Of a stretch of DNA of 64,000 nt, positions 23,714 to 38,328 are shown piece by piece (position 1 is the first letter of the stretch; the number at the start of each line of letters is the position of its first letter). The notes under the pieces were generated by a model that was given only the letters and a program-made list of their open reading frames with translations, had not been told where the DNA came from and did no database searches. This stretch comes from Celoporthe dispersa. Its lineage: Eukaryota > Ascomycota > Sordariomycetes > Diaporthales > Cryphonectriaceae. The DNA lies in the NCBI GenBank assembly GCA_016584495.1, contig WAID01000006.1:2542001-2606000 (forward strand), given 5' to 3'. The translations under genes were made by a program, and so were the position numbers.

Positions 23714-26700
23714 TTCCTCTCCTAATAACTTTCAATCTAAAATTGCAATTATAATTATAATATGCTATACTTATTCAAATAATAAGGATTAAGAAAAGAC
23801 TAAAATATAATTATAGAATAAAAAATCTATTGCAATTATCTTTTAAACTATTATCCATACAATAATTAGACTAGCATATTATACTCTTTCAAATCAATCT
23901 TTATTACTATTTAGTAAATATTCTATTATTACTTTTGATATTATTATCTTTAGCTTATGTAGGTTTTATTATTATTTTTCTTATTATTATAGTTGATATC
24001 TTTATCGGGTAGCTTTAATAGCAATATTCTGTTTTTTATTTCTCTGGATATTAGTTTAGATTCGCTTGTATTAAGCTTTCTATTGCTCGATCTTTCTTGT
24101 ATATTTGAAATCTTTCTATTCTCTTTTTCTAATTGATAATCTGATCGGATTTATTGAGTAAAATTCTTACTATAAGAGAATTTGAAGCGATAAGAGCTGA
24201 GAGAGTAGCTCTAGAGCTATAGAATTGCTATTTTTCAATTGCTAATGCAAAAGTAGTTCGTCTTATAAAAAAAGCCCTAGTATAAGAATTCTGCTATTTA
24301 TAGATATTAGGGATAAGATTGATAGTATCCTAAAAGCATCTTCTATATAGATATTCTTATTCGGAGATTAATTAAATGCATTTTATTTAGATAATCTGCT
24401 TAATATTTATTTGCTTTAATAAGCAATAAAAGACTCTTAATCAAGCTAGAGTATTAGTTTTAATATATAAGCTATATTAATTGCTCTCAGTATAGATATA
24501 TTATCTTCTTATTAGTAAGCATTTATTATACTAAATATCTATATAATTCTAAACTGCTTAGCTATTATAGCTAAAATATCTTTTGCTAATCAATTGTAAT
24601 TATTTTCAATATTAGACTTCGCTAAGTTTATCAATTCTCTTTTATATATATCGATATTAGAGCGAAATTCGATCCAAAGTAGCTATATTAATATTTATTT
24701 GTAATCTGCTATACAATAAATGGGAATTATAAGCTGGAGAGAATATTGCAGAAATCTTGCTTATCTCAGCTTATATATAAAAGCAATAAAATGCATTTCT
24801 TTCAATAACTAATAATAATTATTGCTTATAAGATAAGCAATTTTCTTATGTATAGTAAATATAATATAGATCTAATCTAGATAGCTATGTAATTGCTTAT
24901 ATATTTTAATAGATTTTCTGAATCGAAGATAGAAAATCTCGATAATATAAAGTATCTGATGCTTTTTATTATTACAGATTATTATAGAGATTATTTCGAT
25001 TATGCAATTAGAATTTACTATTTTGAAAAACTTTTATGTAGCTCTAAGTATATTTTCCCAGCCTAGTTATATAATCGCAAGAAAGCCTTTTTTATATTGA
25101 GCATTATACTATATAAAGCTTTGAAAGCTAGTTGATTTCTCTATAAGATAAAGAAATAAGAGTTGATATTATAATATTTTTTTATCTTTTACTCTAAGCA
25201 AATAATTGATTTTTAATTATTAGATTTCCTTATTAGATATAATTTTAATATATGCAAAAAGAATAATCTCTTTTTAATTATTCTGCATATAATGCTTGAA
25301 AGTAGCAAAAATAGCCTTAATAAGCATATTTCTTATATTATTTATTTAGATTAGTTTTATTAAATTGTAAAAATTAAGGAGATTAATTTATGCATTTACT
25401 CTTTTATACTCTCCTTTATCGTATAAGAATTATTTCTGAAGATTTGGAAAATATTTATTCAGAAAGATTTGCATTATCTTATTCTCCTGCTTGCATATAT
25501 TGAAAAAGAAGAATTTTGATTTAATAATAATAGGAAAGTAAGATATTTTGGTAAAAAAAATGCGCAGACAATAAGCTTTGGCTATCTAGTTTCAATCTCT
25601 AAGTATAATAGCCTTAATCGATTTATAATTTCGAGAAGCTATAGCTATAATATCTGAATAGATTGTAATTCAAGCTATAAGAAAAGAAGGCTAATTATAA
25701 TAAAAGTAAGGAAAGAAAATAAAAATTGAGATTTGCAATATATATTTAATAAAGGAAAGTACAATATAAAGTAAAAAGATTAAAGATTAAGATTCCAATT
25801 TAATAATTGCAGTATTATTGAGATTGCAGAATCAAAATAGAGAATATGAATTAGTAGAATAGCTATCTCTAAAGATTATTATTAAAAAATAGAAAGAAAA
25901 AGAGATTATACTAATTTCTAAAATTAATTTAGCTAGCTTAGGAGTTTTTCTTATTATGATTAAAGCTAATAACTTTTTTCCACTTTTATTAATTAGCAGT
26001 AAGCTAGATCCTTAGCTAAGCTAGGATTATTGAATAAATTAAGCAAGAGTTGTAATTGAGAAAATATAATAATGCTTTTTCTTCTTTTCCTTAATTTGGC
26101 ATAATTCTATCTTCTTATTTATTCTTACTTAGCTATTCCACTTCTCTTTCTTTTCCACTCTTATTCTTTCTTATAGATTTCTCCTTCTCTTTCTCTACTT
26201 AGGCTTAAGATATAAATTAATATATCTCAAATCGTTACCAATACTATCTTTTCTTTGCAAGTCAATCTAGTATAATAACAGAATAGAAGTAATTAAAATT
26301 AGTTTATTATTTCTATCTATCCTTCCAATATTAATATTTGCTTTCTTATTATCTATAATTAGTATTCTTTTGTAAATAAGACTATTTTCTCTATTATTTA
26401 TAGCAAGCTAAGTATAACTTATTACTTTTGAATTATCTATAGCAATTTTTCTCTCTAGAATAATCTAATTGCTAGCTCTATTTATATTCAAGAATTCTTT
26501 TAGCTAAAAGCAGCTTAAGAGATTATTTTATAATCTATCTTAATATGCAAAGCTAATGCGAAATTGTTTGGAGAGTATCTTGGATATATCTTTGCTTAAG
26601 CTGATTAGCTATAATATTTTCTTATCTAATTATACAATTATTACAATCTCATTCTTTGCGATTATTATACTTATTAATATATTTTAGCTTTTATACTAAT

Positions 26701-28300
26701 CAATAGCATCTAGTTTAATATAAACTAGCTTTTCCTCGAATATATTTCCTTATTCGATTTCTTTAATAGCAAATACAATAATTGCATCTATTATGCTAAG
26801 ATAAAATATAATTATATTTAAGATATTCTATATATCAATAATTAGCATATATAAGTAAAAATTTCACTTATTTATCTCTATTTAGATTTAAGTATCTGCT
26901 AATACTTTTTTTTATTTCCTTGCTATAGCGTCGCAACTTATTCAATTAATTAGATCTGCATCAAATATTTAGTATAATTTTGGATTTGAGCATTAATAAT
27001 AAAGCATGCCAAATTATAAAGAGCTAATACTAATTTCTAAAATATAATAATATTTCTTATAGCAATATTGAATAAGTAGATAGTATTCTTTCCAATCTCT
27101 GCTTTTCTAAGAATAATTAGAATATTTTATATCTGAGAAAGCTACTCCTTTCTTCTTGCCTAATCGGAAAATCAAGTCAATCTATATTATAAGCAAAAAC
27201 TAGATCTGCTTAGATATTTCTAGCCAAATCTATATCTAAATCGATTGGAAAAAATAAAATCAGATCTTATATGAAAACTTTAGATACTAAAGCGAAAGGC
27301 AAGAGAAAGAGAAAAGAGATAGCAGATTCTTATATTTAGAAGCTTTCTAGATCTCTTAGGAAGAAAAGAATTTAATAAGCTAAAGATTTTTATAATATTG
27401 AAGCTATATTATTCTCAAATAAAGCTGAGAGTTCTCAAACTATTATCCAACGACTCGATTTTCGATCAAATGCAAACTTAAGTCAGAATAATTAGCAATA
27501 TTAATAAAATATGCAGAACTTGTTTTAAGATTTGGATAATCGCTTTATTTATAAATTCAGCTCTAAATAATCTTTTTGAGAATATAGTAAAGAAATAATA
27601 TAAGGATAATAATAAATAAAAATGAAATAAGATAATAGATAATTATTTTGGTTGAACTATATTTTAATATAGTATTTCTTATGCATTGCTTTTATATAAT
27701 TTCGATAATTCAAATGCTTTATATTTGAATATTTTATTCCGTATTAAATTTTTGAAAATTTATCAGAATATTATATTATTTGTAATAGATAATAGAATAG
27801 TAATAGACGAATTATTATTTCTCCTTCTCTAGCAAAATATATGAAAAAAGAATAAATAAGGAAAATATGCTTTTGCAATATAAAAAAAAGATAAAAAGAG
27901 ATTATTCTCGATTCTGAGCAAAGAATGCAGATTTAGTAAAAATAGGAATATATATTCTATTGCAGTCTGCTTTCTCTTATTCTCTTCTTTCTTTCTCAAT
28001 AGCTTATATAAGCTTACTATCCGCATAATTATTATTATTATCAGCATTATTATTATCCTTAATAATTAGATTAATAATATTAGAATTGAGAATTATTTAT
28101 ATAAATATACTCTTATATTCAATAATATTGGATATCCAAAATGCTATATTATTATCCAGATCAGCTTTATAGATTTCTAGTATATAATTATCAGATTCTC
28201 TGTGCTATAATGCTTATAAAGATATTAGTTTATTAATCAATAATTATCCAGTAATAATCTTAATATCTTTCTCCCAAAACATAAATACTTCTAGCTTTTA
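23714..28300. other. AT-saturated interior of element C, 3' part
   Basis: No gene is recognisable. By position this should be the 3' part of element C after integrase. The sequence is extremely AT-rich with stops in all frames. I cannot exclude a further, older insertion hidden here, which would also explain the unusual length of C. Confidence 0.5.
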
Positions 28301-31000
28301 TATTCTGCTCGCATTCTATATAAACTTTTTAATATTAGTTGCTAAATATATGCTTTTAAGCAAGATACTATCTATAATCTTAAGATAGTAAGCATTCTTA
28401 TTTAGAATCTAAGCAATAATATATAATTCTTTCTATTTATATAAGATTTTCGTATTGCATAAATAGCTTATTTTCCTAATATAATTATAGATAAGGATTA
28501 AATCTCCTAAGCAAAATTATATTTTCCTTATCAAGCTATATATTTATGCTTTTTTTACTATTTTCTTTTAATATGCCTGCATAGCTTTAATTGCATATAG
28601 TATATCTTTCTGCTTAGCAGCAATTATATAAAAATATATTTCGAATACTTCTTAAGGCAATTAATCTGCAGATTAAGCAAAGATTCTCTATATTGGAATT
28701 TCTATCTTAATTGGAATAAGAGGCTTCTAGCCGAATACTAAATAAAAGAGGCTATACTTATAAGATTATCGGATAGATATTCTTTCTGCAAAAAAAGCAA
28801 TTCTCAGATATTGCCTCTATTATTATAATTATATATCCGCAAGCTTAGCAAGTATACTAGTAATTGAAAAATATTCTGCTTCTATTTAATCTTAAGTATA
28901 AAGATTATAGCTAGAAATTTGAATAAGCAAGATTCTTAAAGCTTTAATAGATCTTGCTATCTCAGCTTTATTTTTAGGCTTTCTATCTATAATAATCTTA
29001 AAAAAGTAGCCAAAAGTAAGAATAATCTCCTTTAGAATAAACTTCTATATTGCTTTAACTATAGCTTTCTTAAGCAATCTTGCAATAATATATCTTATTA
29101 GATCATATCGAGCTTTAGCAAAGTATTTGAATCTGCTATTCTCAGCTATATATTGAATATTGATATTGACTCTTGTAAAGAATTGATTTAGTATAGAAAG
29201 AATAACTTTTTCTTTCTATATTTTGGAATCAAATTTAGCATATTTTTTATACTTTGCTATAATATCAGAAATATTTATCTATAGCCTTTTCCAAAAGTAT
29301 AATTGCTTAATCCGAGCAATTATTAAGTCTTAGCCTTAATAACTAAACTTAGTATAATATTCTCTCAAAATGCAATATCAAAGATTAGGATTATTTACCA
29401 CTCTTCGCTATAAATATTTGCTTTCAGCTTTACGCTATAAGGCTTGATCAATTATTTAATAATTCAATGCCTCAGCTATAAAGCTTTTTTGCTAATATTG
29501 AGAAAGCTTTGCTAATATTATGCTTTTGCATAAGAATTTAGCATATTGGATTAATTACTAGATTCAATAAAGATTAGGATTTAATAATAATATTAATTCC
29601 GCCTTAGCAGCTTCTATACTATTAAATTGAATATCGCACTATACTTCGATATTACTGCCTTTATCTTCTTATAATAGAATTGAATATAGCAGCCTTAAAA
29701 ATACATTAGCTATTAAGTTTTTCAATCTAAGCATATGCTTTATAATAAAATCGAACATCTTAATAACTGCAATCTATCTATTTATTAAAGCATTTGATAT
29801 ATTGTTTATTCTGCTATTAAATTAGTCAATCAATATATAAGTATTAATTTCCAAAATGAAATAATATCTATAAAAGTATTAGCAAAGAGATTGCAAAGCG
29901 AATAAGATAGTTTAGCATTCTCTTTTAATAGCATTATATTTTTGTATAATAATTATCCAGATTCTATTAATAAAGTAGATAAGCTTTCTATATTTTTCGA
30001 TAATCTATATCAGAATTATATCCCAGCTAAGAAAACTCGCATTAATTATAAGTATAATCTTACTAGCAATCGAGCTATAATCAATAGCAATAATAATAAG
30101 CTTAGTAATGAAAGTTTGAATAAAGATTCAAATTGCCTCTTTGTATTTGTTTTCCTATAATTATAGTATATCTTTCTTTAGGAGATTATAGAATAGTTGT
30201 ATAATAATAGCGAAGTTCCAAATCTATATTGCATAATATATAATCAAACTAAAAAAAGAGCGAATATCTTTAACATTTTTATATATTATTCAAGCCTAAA
30301 GCTTTACAATCTTCTTATCTTAAAGCTATCTTCTATTGGAATCAATAATATATCCGATTATATTAATTTTTATCCAGTATTATTCAGATTTGAAAGCAGA
30401 GATAATAATATCAGTAAGCTTAGTATTTACTAGAATCTTATCTAGATTGGCAATATATTTAGCAATAAAACAACAGATATCTAAAATATTAGGAAATATC
30501 TTATTATTATAAATTATTACTAAGCCTTGAACTAGAATATTATCGAGAAATAATTAATATATATAAAAAATAAGATTATATAAAAGTCTAATTATAACTT
30601 TTATAAATTGAGCTACTGAGTTAATCGCTCTTTATAGCAGAATATATATCCTGAATAAGCTTAAGAATATCAAGAAAGTAATTATATCCCTGCTATTAGA
30701 ATGCAATAAAACTTGATTATATTTAAAGAAAAAATCCAATAATAATAGTATTTTATATATAGCAAAGTCTTCTGAGAATTTATCCAATGCTAACAGTATA
30801 AAAGCATTTTTGAATATATATTTATTATATTTCTAAGCATTATTAATCAAGTATAGCCTGCTATCTTTTTTCTCAATAAGAAACTAATTATTATAATAAA
30901 ATGCATAATTCTCTTTAATAATTTTCTTATTAATGCGCTATTTTAGAATATCGATTAATTTCTAATAGAAAATATTTAGTATAGAAATATATCTCTCTTG
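28300..31000 (-). pseudogene. pol remnant of element C (reverse transcriptase, RNase H, integrase)
   Basis: On the minus strand, 30990 down to 30100 reads a gypsy reverse transcriptase with landmarks RLYLINNA, ALDKFSEDFA, LLDFFFKYNQV, SVAQF and LFLDNILVQG (near 30520-30560), then NLDKILVN. The FLDD-type box has become FLDN. RNase H and integrase are placed downstream by family order but are too mutated to map precisely. The borders given are approximate. Confidence 0.65.
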
Positions 31001-31627
31001 GAAAATCTTATATAGAATAGTCTTAATCTCTTATAATAAAGCTACTTTTTTAATAATTTAGCTAATCTTAATAAAATCCTAAGCTAATGCTTTAATGCAA
31101 TTGCAGAGTATATGCTTAAATATCTCAAGCTTTTTATTATTAAGCTTATTGCAATTATTCTTTTTTATATCTATTCAGCATTCAGATATAAGATAATTAT
31201 CCGGATTAATAAAGCTGAATTTCGACTTAATCCAATTATTATATTTGATTAGCTTTATAAACTGCTAAGCTTTCCTTATTTCCTTTATTTTAGATAGCTT
31301 CTATCTAAGCTTTTCTTCAGATATAAACCTATTCGGCTGCAAATCATTAATAAGCTTAATCTTTTTTACTTTTGATTTATATATTATATTAATCAAGCTT
31401 AAAATACTCTCCTTCTTCTCTTTAGATTCTTATATTAGGCAGGATAGTTGAAATTTAATATGCATCTTATATAAATAAGAGCTTTAATACTCTTCTTCTT
31501 CTATAATCTGAAAGCATTCTTTCTTCAACTCCCTTTCTATTATCTTAATAGACAGATTATTAATTATTATCTCGATTTCATCTTTGGAAATAGATATTAT
31601 TAATATATCTCTAGATTCGAAATATAT

Positions 31628-31867
31628 CTAGGAAAGAATATCTTCACTGCTAATAGCTTTGCATTCCTCAAAGCAATTGCTAGCATTTAGTTTTTTGATA
31701 TGCAAGCTTTTTCTTTCTTCAAGACTTTTCTTATTATTAACTATAATAATAAGACGAATTCTTCCAAAAGCGAAACTTATATAGAGAAACCTAAAGTATA
31801 TATAATTGAATGAAAGTTTAATCTGCATAATAAATAGCATTCCCAATAATATAAGATAATTCAGCAT
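31628..31867 (-). pseudogene. Short surviving open frame in element C, upstream of reverse transcriptase
   Basis: An 80-residue frame on the coding strand of element C, ending LNASNCFEECKAISSEDIL. Its position between the A insertion and the reverse transcriptase suggests a linker or protease-region remnant. No protease motif is visible. Confidence 0.35.
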
Positions 31868-31957
31868 TATTATTCTATTATTTACAATATAGAAAATAAT
31901 CTATTCAGAAAAATCTCTGCAAAATATCTTAATCTCAAGTATTCCAATTAATGCTAT

Positions 31958-31962
31958 ATTAG
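31958..31962. repeat. Target-site duplication of element A, left copy (ATTAG)
   Basis: ATTAG precedes the left LTR, and the identical ATTAG follows the right LTR at 39658-39662. Confidence 0.85.
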
Positions 31963-32191
31963 TATAAGAGTCTAACCCATACAGATCAACTCGTAAGAAT
32001 GCCCAATTAGTAGTAAGATTTGCTATGCTAAATGTAAAATTCGGTAGCAGCTCGCTGATAAGCTGCTATCTAAGCTAAATAGTGCAGTAATAAGCCCTGA
32101 TCACATAGATAGTAGGATTGTCCCGATCCTTCACTGACTCAGTCACGCTTCACATCCTGAGCGCTCGAGCCAAAAGCTCAAGCCTATAACA
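31963..32191 (-). repeat. Left LTR of element A
   Basis: It begins TATAAGAGTCTAACCC (from TGTAAGAG by a G-to-A change) and ends CTATAACA. It matches the right LTR at 39428-39657 and both LTRs of element B. Confidence 0.92.
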
Positions 32192-32949
32192 TAGCCCTCT
32201 CCTCCCAGCGCATAGTGCCCGCATTGCTATTCCCGTATTGTTTTCGCAGCGCGCCAATCCTACATTTATCAGCACATTTCCCTACCGCGACTCGATCCCC
32301 ATACGCTAGTTTTCCGCGCTCCTATTATTCCCTTTCTAATATCCGTATCGGTTTTCTCCTCGCGCTCTGACAAGTATTTTGTATTTATCTTCAATGCATC
32401 CACTTTTCCTTCTCCTCGCACCTATTTCTCCCCTTTCTCGCATCTATCTCTCTTTTCCAAAGCCTCTCCTCTATCTTTCCTATCATCATGATCACTATCG
32501 ATTCGATAGTTTTTCTGCTCTCTTGCTATACTTACATAATTCCTAATATTATTTATTCGTATCCAAGTCGATTAGCCTCTCGTCTCATTACCACACTCTC
32601 ATAATCCTTAATATCTATCTATCCGCACTCTATTCTATTCCTTCTCTGCTCCGATTTTTAATCGTATTAATTATTAATTGCAAGAATAAATAGTCTATCC
32701 TAAAAGCTTGCTAAAGCTATTTTGCTAATATGCTATATATATTTAGTAGATAATTCTTATAATAGCTAATTCAGTATTGCTACTGCTAATACTTCTAGCA
32801 GCAATCTTTCTTATAGTAGCAAAAATCCTTACAATAATCCTAAAATATATAAATATATACTCCTATATATGCGAATAGTCTCTTATTCGCAGCCTTAACT
32901 AATATATTTCAGTCTAGAGATACTATGCTATCGATAGCTTTTTAATCAT

Positions 32950-33980
32950 CAATAATTCTTCCGATAAAGACGCCCAGCCCCTATCCTAACTCAAAATCTA
33001 TTATATCCAATACTAGAATCGCTTAATAGATTCTAGCTCTATCTGCTATAAGCATAAGTATAATAAAGCTTGCATTAAATATTGCAGCTTGCAAATTTAT
33101 TGCGAATAAGCCTCGCATGAGTTTGCAAGCTTAAAGATTCTATGCTATACTGATGCTATCCTGCACAAACTTGCCTACTTTGACAACCATATTACCACCC
33201 CTACTCGCCTTTGCAAGAGTAATATTCCTAGCTGCAAGGCCAGATTTACTACTGCTTAATATAATGCCTATTGTCATTTCTATAACGCCTTCAATATCGC
33301 TCGCCAGAAGCCTTTTCCTATCCGCCCTGCTATTGCCTCGATAGCTTTTACGCATTCTAGCCCTCCCATATCGACCCCAGATCCCGCCTGCTTTAATACC
33401 CTCTCTACTCCTGCCAGCAATAGCAATATTCTTATTCCTCTAAGCAGCAGTAATCAGATTGCTTATTAGCTTTTCCCTAATAGCTGCAGCTCGAGCTGTA
33501 ATAGCAGCGATTTTATCTATGCTTTATACTAAAGCATTATTAATATAAATGCTAATATAGCGCAACTTGCTATAAATACTCTTTTTTATCAGTAAATTTA
33601 TTTATTTCTAATTTGCATTTATCCAAAATAAATTCCAGCAAGCAAAGTAGATATACTATAAGAATAAGCTTGCCTATTGCGCTTAAAACTAAAAAGCATA
33701 ATTGCGCTTTATTCGAGTTTGCTTATACTGCGATATATTCCCAATCTAATAGCCTTTGCTAAATATCCAGCTCCGATAAGTATAAATCTCCTTTTGATAA
33801 AAAGCTATCCTGCTGCTGCATTAGCAGCCAATATTATGAGCTTTAGAGCACTCTCTGCCCCTGTTATAGCCAGATCTTATCCTATATTAAAGACTTCAGT
33901 AGTACTGGCCTTTCCTATCATTGTGCCCGTTTTGAGGAGCGCTGGGCTTATAATACTAGCTTAGGCTTCTCTGATTCTCT
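32950..33980 (+). pseudogene. Candidate cysteine-cluster frame antisense to pol in element A
   Basis: On the + strand, opposite to the element, a frame reads SSICYKHKYNKACIKYC near 33034-33090. The element B copy at the same place reads YYECKHNKAYIKYC, so the ancestral pattern was probably C-x2-C-x5-C-x3-C. Downstream the frame is Ser/Pro/Asn-rich (NPACLNAPSTPASNSN-like) with stops that fit Gln codons. A minus-strand frame over 33140-33355 is also open, so the assignment of strand is uncertain. Confidence 0.4.
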
Positions 33981-34479
33981 CTCAGCCCGATTCCATCCCG
34001 CTTTCTATCGCTCCTATTCCCTTTCTTATCCTAATACTATCCGGAGCTCCGCTTATCGCCAATCCCTTTCCAATAATAATAATAATAAGGACTTTGATAC
34101 CTACAATTCGGGCAAAGCCTATTGCTTCGGCGATAATAGTATCCTAGATTCGCTTTCCGCAAACTAAAGCCTAAGCAGAACTCGCTATTAAGCAAAAGAT
34201 ATACAATCCGCTTCTAATCCAGCATTTTCTTGAATTATATCTAAGATTGAATTATCCTATATAGTATTAGTTTCGAGAAAGCCTATATCTAGTTTTGTTT
34301 TCGATAGCCATCCTCTGCATTGGCGTAATGCCATCATATCAGATACGCCCAACTCAATATTAATCTACTTTCCTTTCTTAATACATTTTCATCTCAACTC
34401 TAATCCATTATTGTAACAAATATCATCCCAAATTGCTTCGAATCTATCTAAAGCTACTATATCTTATATTGCTTTTAAA

Positions 34480-34640
34480 AATTGCTAATCGAGCATATCC
34501 TATTCTGATTATTTAACTAGTACTATATAATTATACTCCTATCCTCTTGCATTCTTAGCTACTAGAATCTCTTCTATTATATACTCATCCAATAATAAAT
34601 CTTTATCTAATATAATCAGAATTAATCCTAATCGAATATT
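34480..34640 (-). pseudogene. Integrase C-terminal chromodomain remnant of element A
   Basis: The minus strand reads LLDEYIVEEILVAKNARG, then a stop, then a YIVLVK-stop-SEYA pattern that matches the chromodomain core YLVKWKGY, with the Trp codon turned into a stop. This marks A as a chromovirus-type gypsy element. Confidence 0.6.
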
Positions 34641-36499
34641 AATCTTTATTTAGGATAGAAATAAATCTATACTAGCTCTCTCTACTAATTCTATATAAAA
34701 ATTCGAATAAATACTTTTAGAAATATCCAATATTACTATTAATAGTAACGGAATAGCTACAATCCAATATTTATTATATAGCTAATCCAACTTCTTACTA
34801 GGATGGTTTATTTTGATATTTCTCAAACTCAGCTATATCTTATCGCTGACTTAGAATTATTCTGCTAATCTTCGCCTCTAGTTCGCTGCCGCCTCCTGCC
34901 CTTATTGAATATACGCCATAGCTGCTTATACTAGATCAATATCTTTACAAAAGTAGCTTAAGAATATTGCAGCCTTTCCCTTTAAGCTAATTCGTAAAAG
35001 CTCGATATTCGTAAAGCTCAATATTAACTCTATATCATATTTATTAAGCAACTAATTCAAGCTGACACTTATTATAAAAGAATTCCAATTATTCAATGCT
35101 AATTAGCTAGCAGCTAAATAGTTCGACTAATCTATTTGCGAAAAGTATATAAATACTCTCAAATACTTCTGCACTTCCTAATTAGCTCTCTCTATACTAC
35201 TATCCATCTTAGGATAATAAGCTATAGATAACTTTTATTCAATTCTGATTGCTTTGCATAGAATTAACCAAAAAGCGCTAATCCAGTCCGAGCTATAATT
35301 GCTTATAATCAATTTAAGAAATCCATAAAAGCGCTACTATATATTCTAAAACTGCTTCGCATATGCTTTAGCCATTATTGAATATATTGCTTCTAATTGC
35401 ATATATTTGGAAAATTAATCTATAATAATCAATAAATAGCGCAGCTTGCTCTCTTATTCTAGCAGCTCAATTATAAAATCAATAGAAATTTGCGATCAAA
35501 AATAGTCCAATATAGGGAATAGTTAAAGCAGACTTTAATATAAATATCTAGCAGAATAGATTTTCCTATAGATATCGCAATTTCTAACAAAAACTTGAAT
35601 ATCTTATAATATACTATTCCAATAATAGTTTTGCTTAAAAGCATTGAATATTATATTCCGCTCTGGATAGCCTATTATAAGCAAATTGTATATCTATTGC
35701 AGAATCGCAATAGTAAGAAGCTTTGATTTAAGCAATCAAAGCTAGCTTTGATATTGGAAAGTTTTTTGGATATTAAGTATACAATCTGCAATCTATTCTC
35801 TTATACTTGCCTTTTTTAGAAATAATCTTGCTTTCTCTTATACTGCTTTCAGTCTAAGCTAATACATCCGATCTAATATCATTCCAGCATCCTATAGCTC
35901 GCTTAATCGAGACTTTTCGAATAAGATATTGCCCTTCAGCAATATATTCTCGGAAAATCTATTAGAAAGGATAATACTCTGAATCTCAGCTTAATACTCG
36001 AATAGCTATAATATAGAGATAGATATTAGCTAAAAAATAATAGATATCAGCCTACCCTCTTCCGATTTATCCTAAGTACGCTATAATAATACATCCAGAT
36101 AGCCAGCATCCTTGCCCAGCCTATATTTCAAATAAAACTAAAACAAGAATAATATCTCAGCTTATCTTACTTGCTATTCGAATATAAAGCAAGGCTTAGT
36201 AAAATATTCCAAGCTTTTATAATCTATTAATATAGTGAACAATTTGCATATACTTCTCAGTTCTGATAACTATATCTTGAAGCATAATATAATTGCAAGA
36301 AATTCGCAATTATAAATAATATAATTTCTTTGCACTAGCATTAACTATACTAAGTAATATACTATAGAATGCAAAACTTTATTAGATAAATATTATGAAA
36401 AATAGCTCTCCAAAGCATCTCCGGAATAATCCGCTTTTAGAATTGTATCCCAATTAAGATCCTATTATATCAGAACAGAAGCTATAATAAATGCATTCT

Positions 36500-37300
36500 T
36501 AAGCTTATTGAATACTATCTGCTCTGCTCTTATCTATATAAATAGCACCCTTTTTTGGATAAATCGAACAAGCAGCAAAGCAATATCTGAGAACCTTTAA
36601 ATAAAATCTCTATAAAAATTAGCAAATCTGATAAAGCTTCTAATATTTTATACTTTCCGAGATGCTTCCTACTTGCATATTACTTAGATTTTTTCAGGAT
36701 CAGCTCATATTCTAATTCCCGCTTCAATAATAAAACCTAGATACTTGACCTCTATCATTGCGAAAGCGCATTTCTTTGCATTTAAGTTTAAGCCTGCCTT
36801 AGTCAATTAGTATAAAACTTCGCGCATCTTATTCATATAATTACGCCTCAAGCTTAAGAAGAAAACTAATAAATCATCTAAGTAGGCAATTATATACTTA
36901 TCAAGAATATCCTGAAAAATACTGTTAATATATTATTGGAATATCGCAAGCACCCTAGCTAGTCTAAAAGATATAACTAGCCACTCAAAGAATCCAAAGC
37001 GAATTCAAAAAGCTATCAAATACTCTTTGCTTAAAGCGATCTAAATTCAGTAAAATACTGCTTATATATCCAACTTTATAAACTATCTTGCTTTCAATAA
37101 TAATCTAAAAGTCTTTTTGATCAAAAATAAAGAAAATTTATCCTATTCAATAATTTTATTCAAAGCTCGATAATCTATACAAAAACGCCAGCTTCTATCT
37201 GCTTTATATATCAAAAGAATAGATATTGCTATTGATAAAGAGCTTATATGCATTTATTCTTTATCTATTAAATCTATAATCTAATAATAGAATTCTAATA
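36500..37300 (-). pseudogene. Reverse transcriptase of element A (YLDD intact)
   Basis: The minus strand reads WRFCIDYRALNK near 37150-37190 and AYLDDLLVFF near 36868-36890. Then come LNLNAKKCAFAMIEVKYLGFIIEAGI and SFIRFANFYRDFI. The order and motifs are those of Ty3/gypsy reverse transcriptase. Several TAA and TAG stops interrupt it, so it is not functional as it stands. Confidence 0.8.
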
Positions 37301-38142
37301 GCTAATCTCTAAGCATAGAATAGAAAAGACTTTATAATAATGCAAAATAATTTCCATTTATATTTATCTTAAATCGAATATAATAATTATATACTTTGCA
37401 ATATAATAGTAGTAAGAAGCTTTCGATTTATCAAATAAATCGGCAAAATCTCTTATCTTATATAATAAAATACTTTCTGAATCCTCTATCTTCCCCAAAT
37501 CTTATCCAATTTGCAATATTATTTCTCTTAAAACAATTATAATCTCTTATAGGCTTATTCCCAAAAAGCATATTTAATTATCTCCCTTGCGCTTTCGGCT
37601 TTTCAGCAGCGCGCAAAATATGCTTGCGGAAATCCCTCGAATCTAAATATTCTTAGCTTATATAATTAAGCTCTTTATATTCATATCTCTTATACTGCCA
37701 ATATATAGCAACCCCTTCCTAATATCAAGTTGCACTCGCTTATATTGCATCCAAAGCAAGCTTAGAATCAAGTCTCAAGCTAAGCTTAATATTATATAAG
37801 CATAAACTATCGATTTCTATTTATCAATATTTGCTTCAAATATAGCTATATAAATAATATAGCAACTTCTTGAAATGCTCAATGCCATTCCCAAATCTCG
37901 AGATATAATTAATTAAATCTGCTTTATACTAAGCTTCTAAGCTATACATTCGCTTATCGCGCAATAACAATTATATCTTATATTAATTTATATATTTAGA
38001 AAATAAATATTATTTACTAAAATAAGAATTAGGAATAATAAGCTATTTATATATTCCTATATCTAATTAATAATTTCAATATAAAATAAAGAATATATCA
38101 AAAACTTAGCATTATGCTCTTATATAAGACTTTTTATAGAAG

Positions 38143-38328
38143 CTATATATTTCCCAAATCAAGATTAGTAGATACAATATCGTCTTTATCAAGAACTCTT
38201 TTATCAATCTCCAATAAATATATGCGAGAAGCAGATACTCTTAGGGAAAATAAATAGCAATCCCTAATAAAATGCTCTAATAAGTTGCAGTATAAGCAAG
38301 CTTTACAAGATCTATAATTATTCCTCAT
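38143..38328 (-). pseudogene. gag zinc-knuckle segment of element A
   Basis: A 61-residue open frame carries CLYCNLLEHFIRDC, an exact C-x2-C-x4-H-x4-C knuckle as in retrotransposon nucleocapsid. The same motif is kept in element B near 55240-55310. It fixes the orientation of A as minus strand and the position of gag just upstream of pol. Confidence 0.75.

Noticed and set aside
33140..33355. Intact host gene in the AT-rich island
   Set aside because: Open frames here (also 33677-33964, 50163-50435 and 50710-50976) are repeated in elements A and B at the same relative position, so they belong to the transposon family.
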